Source of the DNA: Euglena gracilis
Lineage: Eukaryota > Euglenida > Euglenophyceae > Euglenales
NCBI GenBank assembly: GCA_039621445.1
Contig: CP154956.1
Location: 94,182,406 to 94,246,405, forward strand
DNA length: 64,000 bases
Direction of reading: 5' to 3'
Numbering within the stretch: position 1 is the first letter of the stretch; the number at the start of each line of letters is the position of its first letter. The position numbers and the translations under genes are program-made. The notes beneath the pieces were generated by a model. It had not been told where the DNA came from. It made no database searches and saw nothing but the letters and a program-made list of their open reading frames with translations. Shown piece after piece: positions 49,599-59,539 of the stretch.

Positions 49599-50771
49599 AA
49601 CAAAGCAAAAAAATTTTCATCAATAAAAAACGGTTTAAAAGCGGTTTTTTGTTTTAAAAGGGGGTGTTTTTAAAAAAATAAAACACTACAAATAGGGGAA
49701 AAAACCTGTTTTAAACAACGTATTGAAAAACAGCCCGGGAACCTAGTCCGCCTGCTACCCAAACCATCCTCTCCATACATGAGTCTACAGCCAACCCTGT
49801 GTGTGGGACAGTACTGCGTGCGCAGGCGCGAGCGATTGTGTGCTCACAGGGGATGTGCCACCAGGCGGGAGGGCATTGCCGTGAGGGCACAAGGGGGGCT
49901 GTCAAGCGCAGGTGCGTTCGCCGGACTGAGGGGGAGGAGGCTTTGTAGGCTCCGTTGCTAGGCTGTGGGGCCACGGCCAAGCCCTCCAAAGGGGTCGGGC
50001 GTGGCTAGGACGGGCAGCACCGCCTCGCAGGACTGCAGCGACGCCTGTTGTGGGCGTGGCCGCGCGCGCAGGGGCGACCGACACCACTCGAGGCCGCTCC
50101 AGGCTGCAGTTGTTGCAGCACCGCCACTGTCAGCCGCCAGGCGTGTCCTCAACTTCATCTGCAGAACTGTAACAGGTAGTGGGTCGGTGTCCAATGCAGA
50201 ATTTCTGAATTTTTAGGAATTTTGACCGCCCAAAGCACTGTTTTCCCAACCAGCAAAATTAGAGCCGCCGCGCGGCCTGATTATCCCCCTGCATAGGTCC
50301 CGAAGTGGTGAACACCCCCAGGGAAGTTTTTTGCGGCTTCCGCCCTGATTCTCTGTTCCCCCCCCCAGCTGGGATCACTTCAAGCGCGGAACTGCCAGAA
50401 AAACGGTTATGCAAAGGTTCAAATTTACATGTGATTTATCTTTCAGGACCCCTCCTTTGATACACAATATTTTTGGGATTTGGTATTGAATCTTCACAAC
50501 AATACTTGTTCACAAGTTCATTCAAGTTGTGTTTGCAATCATCAATAGGTCTCAACCAATCCTTCACCGCAACACTCACAAGACATCAAAGGTATCCAAA
50601 CTTGTGTTGTGCTTTGTCTTGGGTTGGGAAGCGAAGGAATTAAAGGCTAGGAAAAGGGGGCAAATTGCATTTTCAGTTAAAATCGATCCTACGCCCGGGG
50701 CCTGAGCCCTCCCCGGAAAACCAGGTTTTTCTGCGGGAACAAAAACTTTCTGCGGGAAAACCCCCCTCAAC
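49599..50771. other. No gene recognised; AT-rich then GC-rich spacer before element B
   Basis: 49,600-49,735 is TTTTAAA-rich, 49,740-50,170 is GC-rich, and 50,180-50,770 is mixed. At 50,684-50,716 ATCGATCCTACGCCCGGGG resembles the TRIM1 LTR end (ATTCGATCCTACGCCCCAGG). A 5' LTR or primer site for element B could not be found here. Confidence 0.4.
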
Positions 50772-52241
50772 ATGATTTGTGACGCTGAAGGCGTTACTGG
50801 AGGTCAGGTAGTGCCGGTGGACGAGGGGCACCGGTTAGATGTTCGCAGAGGGAAACTGATTTTGGAAGCCCCAGACACTTTTGAGAGGGGTTCGGATTTT
50901 GGTGGACACTCAGATTTTGAAGGACCCCATCCAAGTTCTGCTCCCCCCCATCCGAGAAAATCTGAGGCGAGAGAGCAAAATATTTCAGAATGGTCCGATT
51001 TGGAATGGACCCAATTTATGGATGGGAGGGTTGAAGCACTGAGGGAGGAAGTTTTGGAGGGTTGCCAACAAAGCTTTGGCCTTTTGCAGACAGAACTTTC
51101 AGAAAAGTGTCGCACTGAATTTCAAAAAGTTTTGGTTGACTCTTCATCACAATTTTTCCGGTGCTTTGAACAAATTAAGGGGGATTGCACAAGTTTGGTC
51201 GAAAGGACAAATGCAGCTTGCCAGGATGCTTTTGAAAGGGTCCACAAAGTTTTTCAAGCCTTCAAGTTGGAAATGGCACAAAAAACCCTTTTGGAGTCCC
51301 AAAATTTCAAAACGGAACTTTCTTCACTGGATAGAAAGACCAAGGGGGTGGTGGATAAATTTTCCTCGGACTTTCAGACTTTGCAAACTTTGGTGGTTTC
51401 ACGAGATCAACGACTTCAAGTTTTGGAAAGTTTATTTTCTGCAAGGGAGAGAAGCTTGGAAGGAGTGCAATTCTCAAACCGAACTTTTGAACAAAGCCTG
51501 AACACAACGTGGATGAAGGTTGTTGCTTTGGAAGAAAGGTTGGTGCAAAAGGACAGTGCCGTGGAAGGTTTGTTTTCTGACCAAAAAAGGTGCATTCAAA
51601 GTTTGGAATCAAAAAATCAACATTTGGAACAATGCCTTGGTTGCATGAACCAAAAGTTTCAAGATTTGGAACAGAAACTTGCCCAAAAGGATCAAGACCT
51701 TCAAAAACTGTCACAAGAAATCCAACTTTCCAGACAACAAGTACTTCTGATGCCAAAAAACCCTGTTGCTCCATTGCCCTCAGGCTCTACAGGTGTTCTC
51801 TCAGGTGTTCAATTGCAACCTACCATCAATCCAGCACCTCAAGGTCCTCAAGCCCCCCCAACAACAGGCATTCCCCCCCAGAATTCCAATGCCGTGAATG
51901 TCATTGCGGGTGAAAAGTTGAGGTTTGCACAAACAGCACAAAGTTCTTCCACCCCCCCACTCAAAACACCCATGTTGACCCCGTTGATGCTTGCATCGGC
52001 AGGTATCGGGTTGCCCCCCAAGTCTTCAGGGAAAAATGCCGATTGGCTAGTTTTCAAAACACAATGGGAAATGTGGGTGCAAACAATGTCTATGGGGGAC
52101 GGGAGTGACGACCGCCTTATTTTTGCCAATTTGTCCAAAGTTTTGGACGATGGGGAGGCGGCAAATTTGTTACGTCTCAGAAACCAAAATGCAGGCCTCA
52201 CTTACACCCACTATTGGAGGGGGTTGGTGGAGGAGAAATAA
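50772..52241 (+). CDS. gag: Element B gag, coiled coil and capsid
   Basis: 489 residues from a plausible ATG. After an acidic N-terminus comes a coiled coil of about 300 residues (LREEVLEGCQQSFGLLQTEL ... LEQKLAQKDQDLQKLSQEIQ), then a Pro-rich linker and the start of the capsid (NADWLVFKTQWEMWVQTMSM ... LIFANLSKVLDD). It ends at a TAA where the capsid should continue; degenerate capsid sequence follows to about 52,400. Same layout as element A gag. Confidence 0.8.
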   Translation: MICDAEGVTGGQVVPVDEGHRLDVRRGKLILEAPDTFERGSDFGGHSDFEGPHPSSAPPHPRKSEAREQNISEWSDLEWTQFMDGRVEALREEVLEGCQQSFGLLQTELSEKCRTEFQKVLVDSSSQFFRCFEQIKGDCTSLVERTNAACQDAFERVHKVFQAFKLEMAQKTLLESQNFKTELSSLDRKTKGVVDKFSSDFQTLQTLVVSRDQRLQVLESLFSARERSLEGVQFSNRTFEQSLNTTWMKVVALEERLVQKDSAVEGLFSDQKRCIQSLESKNQHLEQCLGCMNQKFQDLEQKLAQKDQDLQKLSQEIQLSRQQVLLMPKNPVAPLPSGSTGVLSGVQLQPTINPAPQGPQAPPTTGIPPQNSNAVNVIAGEKLRFAQTAQSSSTPPLKTPMLTPLMLASAGIGLPPKSSGKNADWLVFKTQWEMWVQTMSMGDGSDDRLIFANLSKVLDDGEAANLLRLRNQNAGLTYTHYWRGLVEEK

Positions 52242-52399
52242 AAATGTCATGGGGAAACCTTGAAACAAACCTTGGAAGGGTTGAAATTGGATGCCAAGGG
52301 GAAAATGACACTTTCAAGGTGCAAGTAATACACATTAAATTTTCAAAGAATTGCCTCCAAACTTCCTCATTTGTCAAATGAGGAGCCCTCCGAATCATT

Positions 52400-53117
52400 T
52401 TGAGGCAAATCCCCTATTATTTGGCCCAACGGTTGCAAACTGAGAGTTCCCAGAAAAGCAATGCCCTCAAATTCAAAGTTTTAGGGATTACGGTGGTTGA
52501 GGTTTCACAATTGCACTCCCTTTTCTCTGAGATTCTGACGGTTTCCTCCAGGTGGGTTGGAAAGGAAAGCGATGAGTTTTTTGTTGAAGTCCACTCCAAT
52601 TCTCAGAAGGTGCAGTTAGAAACTTTTGACGGGAAGGAAATTGAAGGTCATGGGTGTTTGCGTGTTTTCCCAACACAAGAATGCATCGGCATTTCAGAAT
52701 GCATGCAATTTTTACTTTCGTCGGTTCAAAATGACGAGCAATTGGAGGAGACAAGGAAAGTTTTGGGAGGGTCACAAATAAATGCTGTGAATGACAAGCC
52801 CCACAAGGAGAAAAGGGCCAAGCAACCCGATTCCAAAGTTGCAGTTCCCCCCAGCGCCCATTGAGCCCAACTTATTTGTTCCCCCCCCACAACAGTTCAA
52901 TTCTTCGATGGCCCCAAACAATTTTTTGCAAAACCCCTCCAATGGAGGAAGGGGTCGTGGTGGGAAAGACAATTGGTTTGATGGGGGAAAGGGCAAAGGC
53001 AAAGGTCAAGGCCAAGGCAAGGGTTTTGGGAAAGGTGATTTTGGCAAAGGTTTTGGCCAAAAGGGTGGAAAAGGAAACGGAAAAGGGCCAAGTTCTTCAA
53101 ATCCAACGGCCCAATGA
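52400..53117 (+). pseudogene. gag: Element B gag, RRM-like region and Gly/Lys tail
   Basis: The frame 52,400-52,864 encodes FKVLGITVVEVSQLHSLFSE ... DEFFVEVHSNSQKVQLET, a beta-alpha-beta layout like the RRM-like part of A. A second frame carries the tail (GGRGRGGKDNWFDGGKGKGK, GFGKGDFGKGFGQKGGKGN). No zinc knuckle. One frameshift near 52,860. Confidence 0.65.
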
Positions 53118-53438
53118 CGGGGCCACGGTGGGTTTGTGGGGCCTGCCGATGGCAGGAGTCAAAACCTACCCCCACAATATAATTATATCCCCTCTCGTGC
53201 CCAGTCTTCGCTCCAGGTGCCAACCTCTTCGACATGCGCCATTCCTCCCCAACGTCATCAAGGGGAGAGCACAGTAAGTCAAGGGAGGGATTGGTCCACG
53301 GTCCCTGGCACCTAGCCTTACCCCATCCCAAAAACTACCCAAATCTCCTCTTTACTCATTAAAAATCAAGGGGAGGTTGTAAATCTAGTTGGGAGTAAGC
53401 AATTCCTCATAGAGACTCGTGTTTCATCAAAGGGGGAG

Positions 53439-54629
53439 GTGAAATTCCCTAAAATTTTGATTGACACGGGAGCTCAACCAAATCTTGTGAGAGAAGGAAT
53501 TTTCCCAAAACATTTATGCCATGCCGCTTCTCGCCCCCTCAATCTTCAAGCCGCAAATCAAATTCGGATTGACTGTGGAAAACGGGTGATCCTACTCACT
53601 TTTCATTTTTCAAACCCACATCTCAAAAGGCACGTTACTTTCAAAGGCCTTTTTTACGAGGCCAACGTTCCCATGGATGGCATTCTTTCAAATGGGTGGA
53701 TGGTGGAAAACAAAATCATCCCGCTCCCCGAGTTTTCACAAGTGGGTGTGAGGGAAGGCCAAACCATTTTCTTCCTAGCCCCCCTTGGTGAAGAAAAGGA
53801 GTCCACTCAAGATTTGGAGGAAATTGATACCACTCCTTTACGTCTCATGCCTATAACCAAGTTTGTTGTGACTAACGAGGTTGGAAGTAAGGATTCCCCC
53901 CTGACTCCCGAAGAAGAGGCTCAACTTTTTGAGGTGATGGCAACTTTTCAAGGTGAGGATTCACAAATTTTTGGGTTGGTTGAAACTGAACATCCAAATG
54001 AAAGCCCATTGGCTGAGAGTTTGAGGAAAAAATTGTATGAGGATTATAAGGATTCTGTCTTTCGAGACCAAATTTTCCCCAACCCCCAGCCTAGAGGTCC
54101 CCATGGGATGGCTAACATTAAATTAAAACCTGGCTCGGTTCCAAAATATTTTCGTGCAATTCCGTGCCACGGTGACAAACTGGACTATTTTCGAAAAGCC
54201 ATCGAGAAATGGAAGGGACTCTCAAAGTTGGAGCCTCCAGAGCCATCGGGGTGGGGGAGTGCCATGTTTTTGGTTCCCAAGAACAAACCCGAGGATCCAT
54301 ATAGGCCCGTTATCGACCTTAGAGCCCCTAATGCGGCTGCTGAGGTTGACAGCTACACAATTCCTCTCATTGACGATATCCTAACAAGGCAAGGGAGGAA
54401 ACACATGTGGACAAAACTTGACCTTATGGATGCCTTTTCACAAATTCCACTTGCCCCCGAGGCAAGGCCGATTTTCAAGATCACAACACCCTTAGGGGAT
54501 TTTCAACCCACAATCATGCTCCAGGGGTATGCAAATGCCCCTTCAATTTTCCAGAGGGAAATGGATTTTTGTTTGGAACCCGTGTCCCACATTGCAAACG
54601 CATATTTTTATGATATTTTTTGTGGTTAG
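53439..54629 (+). CDS. pol: Element B protease and reverse transcriptase N-terminal half
   Basis: 396 residues, continuous. Protease DTGA near residue 9 (ILIDTGAQPNLV) with GILSNGWMVENK at its end. The pre-RT region LTPEEEAQLFEVMATFQGED and FPNPQPRGPHGMANIKLKPG are followed by RT SGWGSAMFLVPKN, YRPVIDLRAPN and KLDLMDAFSQIPL. The catalytic motif reads YFYDIF where YxDD is expected: the first Asp of the pair is replaced by Tyr. The frame ends soon after. Element A has YFDD at this position. Confidence 0.88.
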   Translation: MKFPKILIDTGAQPNLVREGIFPKHLCHAASRPLNLQAANQIRIDCGKRVILLTFHFSNPHLKRHVTFKGLFYEANVPMDGILSNGWMVENKIIPLPEFSQVGVREGQTIFFLAPLGEEKESTQDLEEIDTTPLRLMPITKFVVTNEVGSKDSPLTPEEEAQLFEVMATFQGEDSQIFGLVETEHPNESPLAESLRKKLYEDYKDSVFRDQIFPNPQPRGPHGMANIKLKPGSVPKYFRAIPCHGDKLDYFRKAIEKWKGLSKLEPPEPSGWGSAMFLVPKNKPEDPYRPVIDLRAPNAAAEVDSYTIPLIDDILTRQGRKHMWTKLDLMDAFSQIPLAPEARPIFKITTPLGDFQPTIMLQGYANAPSIFQREMDFCLEPVSHIANAYFYDIFCG

Positions 54630-54647
54630 AAGAAGAAAAATGGGGAC

Positions 54648-55150
54648 ATGGAGGAGGACTTGCTTAGGAGGCAAGATTTTGAAGTTAGGCAAGTCCTTGA
54701 GCAATTGAAGAAGGGGAGGTGGGTTCTCGATTTCAAGAAAAGTGTTTTCTTTGCCACAAAAATTGATTTTTGTGGTCATGTTTTGGAGGGTGGAACAAGG
54801 AGGATATCAACCGGGAGGTTTCTAGCAATGGAGAAATGGCCCCTTCCCAAGGACGTTACTTCTTTACGGGGATTTTTGGGGTATGTCAACCATTTCCACC
54901 AATACACACGGGAATTTTCAGAATTGGCTCACCCACTTCAAGAGAAATTGAAATTGCCCCGTACCTTGGGCAAAAAAAGGATCAAAGCACCCAATTCAGT
55001 TTTCAGAGGGGGACATTCAATGTTTTGAGGAAATGAAAAGACGCTTTTGTGAAGGTGGGATGCTTACCACCCCAAACCCGAATCGGCCTTTTATCATTCG
55101 TACGGATGCAAGCCATAAGGCCGTAGGGGGGGTGATTAAACAAACGGATG
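54648..55150 (+). pseudogene. pol: Element B RT thumb and RNase H start
   Basis: KSVFFATKIDFCGHVLEGG, LRGFLGYVNHFHQYT and HPLQEKLKLPRTL are the RT connection. After a frameshift near 55,000 comes RNase H RPFIIRTDASHKAVGGVIK with its first Asp. Matches A at 26,023-26,500. Confidence 0.85.
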
Positions 55151-56440
55151 AAGGACAAAGTTTGCCCAAAGTTGGAAGTGAAGAAAAAATCAAAACACCC
55201 TGTTGCGTTTTTCTCAAGGAAACTGACCACGGGTCAAATGAAAACTTGGCCCATTCGAGAAAAGGAGGCTTTTGCTATTGTTTCCACTTTGAAGAAGTAT
55301 GCCTCCCTCATAAATCTTCAGCCTGTCCTTATTTTAACGGATCATCGAAGTTTGGAAAATTGGACAACCAAGGTTTTGGAAATGCCTGGTGGTCCAACAG
55401 GCCGAAGAGCCCGTTGGCATTTGTTGCTTTCAAAATTCAAACTTGAAATCCGTTATGTGAAGGGTGAAAAGAACAATTTGGCTGATGGGCTTTCACGGTG
55501 GGCATATCCGGCAGGGTGTGGGGAGGATCAATTTTTCAATGGGACACAAGATGACGAGGAGAAAATGGCCAGATTTATTGAGCAAGAGAAACGGGAGGAG
55601 GAGAAATGTTGTGCAGTTTTTGGTGGAGAGCCAGAGAAGTTTTGTGTACTCAATGTGCAACACACAGAAATGCCGTCTCAACCAAAAGCTTTGGATTTGT
55701 TTTCTGGGCAAGGCTCTTGGAGAGATGTTTTCCTTCAAAAGGGTTTTGATGTGGTTTCTCTAGATTGGGACCACAAAAGCAATGCCGATATTCAGGAAAA
55801 CATTTTGCATTGGAAGTATTGTGAGGAATTCAAACCGGGAGATTTTGAGGTTATTTCAGCAAGCATACCATGTGAGCATTATAGCACGGCTCACACAAGA
55901 TCTTTTCGGGACATTGCCTATGCTAATCGTTTGGCAAAGAAAACTTTGGAGATCATTTCCTTTTTCAAACCTGCCAAATATTTCATTGAAAATCCACGTT
56001 TTGGGTTACTTCGGAATCACAAGTTCATGAAAGGAACTTCCTACATTGATGTGGATTATTGTAGGTTTGAGAATTATGGATACAAAAAACCAACCAGAAT
56101 TTGGGGTCCCGATTCAATAAGGTCTTTGGAGAATGTGCTTTGCAATCCAAATGAATGTTCCCAAATGATGGTGGGTCCACATGGGAGAAAGCGCCATAGA
56201 CAATGGTTTGGGGGGTTGGGGTCCCAACCTTCAATAAGAATGAAATGGAGAGTCCCCCCCTTGATCATTGAATATTTGCTCACGGGGAAACCTCAAAGGG
56301 TGGCAGCAATCAGTCGTGCTATGGCAAAAGAAAAGGGAAAAAAAGTTTCTGCCCCCCTCCCACAGGTTCATCCCAACTCAAATGATGCCAATTCTCATTT
56401 ATCTCAAGATGGACAATTTGGTTCAAGTGCTTCACCATAG
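55148..56440 (+). CDS. pol: Element B RNase H fused to C5-cytosine DNA methyltransferase-like domain
   Basis: One uninterrupted 430-residue frame. RNase H occupies about residues 1-140 (HPVAFFSRKL, TDHRSLENW, RARWHLLL, ADGLSRWAYP). After a charged linker the methyltransferase starts at residue 181 (ALDLFSGQGS, AdoMet motif I), then VVSLDWD (motif II), ASIPCEHYS with catalytic Cys242, YFIENPRFG (motif VI, Glu281), DVDYCRFENYGYKKPTRIWG, and a C-terminal MKWRVPPLIIEYL near 368. Key catalytic residues are kept. The small size leaves little target recognition domain. Function inferred: cytosine methylation of DNA, perhaps the element's own cDNA. Integrase follows in another frame. Confidence 0.88.
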   Translation: MKDKVCPKLEVKKKSKHPVAFFSRKLTTGQMKTWPIREKEAFAIVSTLKKYASLINLQPVLILTDHRSLENWTTKVLEMPGGPTGRRARWHLLLSKFKLEIRYVKGEKNNLADGLSRWAYPAGCGEDQFFNGTQDDEEKMARFIEQEKREEEKCCAVFGGEPEKFCVLNVQHTEMPSQPKALDLFSGQGSWRDVFLQKGFDVVSLDWDHKSNADIQENILHWKYCEEFKPGDFEVISASIPCEHYSTAHTRSFRDIAYANRLAKKTLEIISFFKPAKYFIENPRFGLLRNHKFMKGTSYIDVDYCRFENYGYKKPTRIWGPDSIRSLENVLCNPNECSQMMVGPHGRKRHRQWFGGLGSQPSIRMKWRVPPLIIEYLLTGKPQRVAAISRAMAKEKGKKVSAPLPQVHPNSNDANSHLSQDGQFGSSASP

Positions 56441-56459
56441 TCAACTTCAAATTTGGGGA

Positions 56460-57800
56460 ACGATTTACCGACTCAAGGTCGTGGTATGACTTTGGATGTT
56501 GGCCCCTCTCCCGTGCTTGATGTCGGAAATGTGTTTGACAGAAACTGGCCAAGTGATTATGCAATGTGCCCAATTTTCAGGGATTCATGGGAAAAGGTCT
56601 AAAATTCTGCAAGTGAGTGGCCCATTGGTTTCCAAAGGCACGGTGATTTTTTGTTTTTCGACACAAAATTGTGTGTGCCAACAAATTTGCTTCCATTTTT
56701 GGTTCACGAACTCCATTTGGTTCATGGGCATACGGCCGAGAAAAATTATTTATGGAACTTTTGAGGCGGTATGTCCTCCCCGTGTGAGCGCGGGCCAGAT
56801 TTGAGATTTATTTTTGTAAGAACTGCCAGCAGAAATTAGGCATTTGCCTCACAGAGATTTTGGGGAATTACATTTTTCACAGGCAAGCTGGCAAACAGTG
56901 TACAAGTTTGTGTGGGACTCTGAACTGGATTCAAGTACCAAGTCTTGTCTTCTGGGGTGCTGTGTGGGGAAGTTTGGGAAGAAGACCCCTGAAGACTGAA
57001 AAGTTGGTTTTGGCCAGAAGTCTGATGTGGTGAAATTATCGGGACACACTGGACCATCCCCCAACCTGCACCCGACAAATCAAGAGGTCGTTTGTTGTGT
57101 TGGGAGATCAACAAAAAACGTGAAATCTGCCAAGCCAACAATCATTTGCATGAAAGCAACAAACTTCCTTTGAAGCCCGCACCCATACCCCCCATTCCCA
57201 TGGATAACATTGCGGTGGATGTTTTTTAGGTGAATCCTACCAAGTTTGAAGGAAACGAGTATGATTGTATGGTTGTCATTGTTAATCGCCACAGTGGGTG
57301 GGTTGTGGCATTTCCCGAATCAAGAGTGGGTCTCACCGCAAAACGAGTGGCAAGACAAACTCTTTTGCATCATTGGAATTTGTTTGGTGTCCAAAGGGTG
57401 GTTGTTTCGGATAAAGGACCCCAATTTGCGGCTGCTTTTTGGCTTTTTGTGCGGCCATTTGGGGGTTCAAAACACTTTTTGTCACGCGGGGTACCACCAA
57501 GGCAATGATAGGGCTGAAGTGGCGGGGAAGGTTTTGAAGCAATTTATGAGGAAAATTTAGACTCGACACGTGGATATGAATTGGGTGGAGGTTTTGCCAC
57601 TTGCCCTCAAGCATTTGCAAAGTGAATCAGGTTTTTCTCCGTACCAAATTCTTTTTGGTCGCGACCCTTTGCAACATGGTCTTCCCTTTTTGCAAGGACC
57701 CGAGTGTGCCGATGCATCAACCTTTTTTGAGCACATTTCAAGTTTGGACAAGAAGGTCTCCGATATTCTCAATGCCTTGCACCAAAAGCAATTTGAGGCT
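56460..57800 (+). pseudogene. pol: Element B integrase, badly broken
   Basis: Recognisable pieces in changing frames: NVFDRNWPSDYAMCP, LPFLVHELHLVHGHTAEKNY (first HH of the HHCC), then after a foreign-looking 270 bp CEICQANNHLHE (CC), DNIAVDVF (first Asp), VVVSDKGPQFAAAFW (second Asp), GYHQGNDRAEVAGKVLKQF (Glu) and SGFSPYQILFGRDPLQHGLP. The order and words match element A integrase. At least five stops or shifts occur. Confidence 0.85.
56830..57095. other. Probable insertion within element B integrase
   Basis: Integrase homology to A stops after KNCQ near 56,830 and resumes at about 57,100. The 265 bp between encode nothing consistent and have no clear terminal repeat. It may be a small non-autonomous element or a decayed segment. 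Confidence 0.45.
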
Positions 57801-57807
57801 TTGAATA

Positions 57808-58314
57808 ATGATCGTAAGGTTCCAAGTCCATTTCAGGTTGGACAAAAAGGTTTGGGTTTTACGTCCAAGGGGATTATCCGCCGACAAATTGCAAAGTTGG
57901 TGGGTTGGTCCCTGTCCCATTGTCAGTCGTATTGGGGAATTCAGTTACGAGGTGGAAGTAAAACCTGGACATGTCATTTCCTTACACCGTAGCCAAATGA
58001 AGCAACATTTTGAGGATGAGTTTGCCAATGAAAAATTGGAGATGTTTCATTTTCAACCAACCAAGGAGGATTTTGATTCGGGTTTGGATGAATGGGAGGT
58101 TGAAAAAATTTTGAAGCACCGAGTCAACAAATTTGGCAGACTTGAATTTCTCGTGAAATGGGAAGGGTACGAGGATTTAACTTGGGAGCCCCTGATGAAT
58201 TTTATCCACCGATACTCAAAAGATTGGAGGGATTATGAGGCTTGCACAAATTTACGTTTTGATATCTTTCATTACATGAAAAACAACGATAGGCATGGTG
58301 TGCATTTTGATTAA
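57808..58314 (+). CDS. pol: Element B integrase C-terminus and chromodomain
   Basis: 168 residues: KVWVLRPRGLSADKLQSWWV with GPCPIVSRIGEFSYEVEV (GPY/F-like module), then a chromodomain (EWEVEKILKHRVNKFGRLEF, KWEGYEDLTWEPLMNF). The aromatic and acidic residues of the chromodomain are kept. It ends at a TAA at 58,312. Confidence 0.9.
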   Translation: MIVRFQVHFRLDKKVWVLRPRGLSADKLQSWWVGPCPIVSRIGEFSYEVEVKPGHVISLHRSQMKQHFEDEFANEKLEMFHFQPTKEDFDSGLDEWEVEKILKHRVNKFGRLEFLVKWEGYEDLTWEPLMNFIHRYSKDWRDYEACTNLRFDIFHYMKNNDRHGVHFD

Positions 58315-59533
58315 GGCCACATACTTCACGGGTAGGAACATTTAAGTTTCTTCGATTTCGCATTGTGTTGGATTCCTTGTTTGATTGCTTGTTTGGTTTT
58401 GCTTTTCTAGCGATGCCCATGCGAATTTCTTGCATTGCAGGTTTTGGCAGCAACGCAACATCTTCAGCAACATTTTTCTGAATCACCAGACCCTTCTCAC
58501 CGTCCAAGCCGTTTCTCACCTTATCAGCCAAAAATTTTTGTTTTGTGTTGGTGGTGTCCCCCCCCCCATGGTCCTCACACGGTCTCCCGAAAAGTGTGGG
58601 AGATGCAAAAAAAACAAAAAACTTTTCGTTTCTCGCACACAACCATTCAAGTGACCCTCCTTCAATGGGAGAGTTTTTTGTTTGTTTTTTTGTTTGTTTG
58701 TTTGTTTGTTCTGTGGTGATTATTCTGGCTACTCGCTTTTGTTTCTCTCTATTTATTTCCACCGTTGTTGGTTTCATTACCTCAAGCATCCGAAACCGTT
58801 TCTTGGTTGAGTTGGAGCCCCCCCCCCCCCAGCTTGAAGGGAACGTTGACGGGAAATGATCAGGTTTTTTTGTTCATCTTGGAAGAATTCACGTTCTTCA
58901 ACATTTGTGGAGAATGACTCATGGTGGTGACCTAGAGGAGGCGCATCATCGTCAACTTGTCCCATTTTCATGCGAAGGCAGCCTTCTCTCATTCTTCCCC
59001 ACTGTTTTCTTTTTTATGTTGATGTTGATTTTGTTATTGTTGACTTTTGAGTTGATTTGTTCGTTTGGCAGCCACCCCCCCCCACAGGATCCACATCATT
59101 TTTTTCTTATTTTCACGAAGTGCAAGAACCCCCCCCCCCCACATGGTTTCGGGGATGGTTCATTTTTTGTCGATCGCAGTTTGGCGAATTTTCATTTTTT
59201 CGGATTTTTTTTTGAAATACTGCTGCAAATTATCGTTGTTCGTGTTGGGGATTTTTGGCAGGGAGATCTTTTGGCCAACTTCTTATTTTCGGATTTATGT
59301 GGCACACAAACATCACAGTTTTCAGAATTATTATCCCCCCCCAGGGGAAAGATGTTTGTGCCACAAGGAGGTGCGCATTGACATGCTAAGATCCATGTGG
59401 TCGTGATTCATCGCCCCCCCCCCTTCAATGACAATGGAGGCTGCCATTTGATTTTATCTGGATTACACCAATTTTCTGATTGCACGTTTTCGTTCATTTT
59501 TGCGACCCTGAATTTCCACCGTTGGTGGAATTG
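58315..59533. other. No gene recognised; C-run-rich non-coding DNA
   Basis: Plus-strand C-runs of 8-12 bases at about 58,558, 58,809, 59,073, 59,130, 59,335 and 59,413, and a (TTTG)n tract at 58,677-58,710. No LTR for element B was recognised. Confidence 0.45.
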
Positions 59534-59539
59534 TTTTTT

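Larger units (their letters stand above)
50772..58314 (+). mobile_element. Element B: Ty3-type chromodomain retrotransposon with RNase H-methyltransferase fusion
   Basis: Coding order on the plus strand is gag, RRM-like and Gly/Lys tail, protease, RT, RNase H, C5-methyltransferase, integrase, chromodomain. The span given is only the coding part; LTRs, primer site and purine tract were not found. The proteins match element A throughout (gag architecture, integrase, chromodomain) except for the position of the methyltransferase. Base use is AT-rich, very different from A. Many stops and frameshifts and a changed RT active site mark it as dead. Confidence 0.88.
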
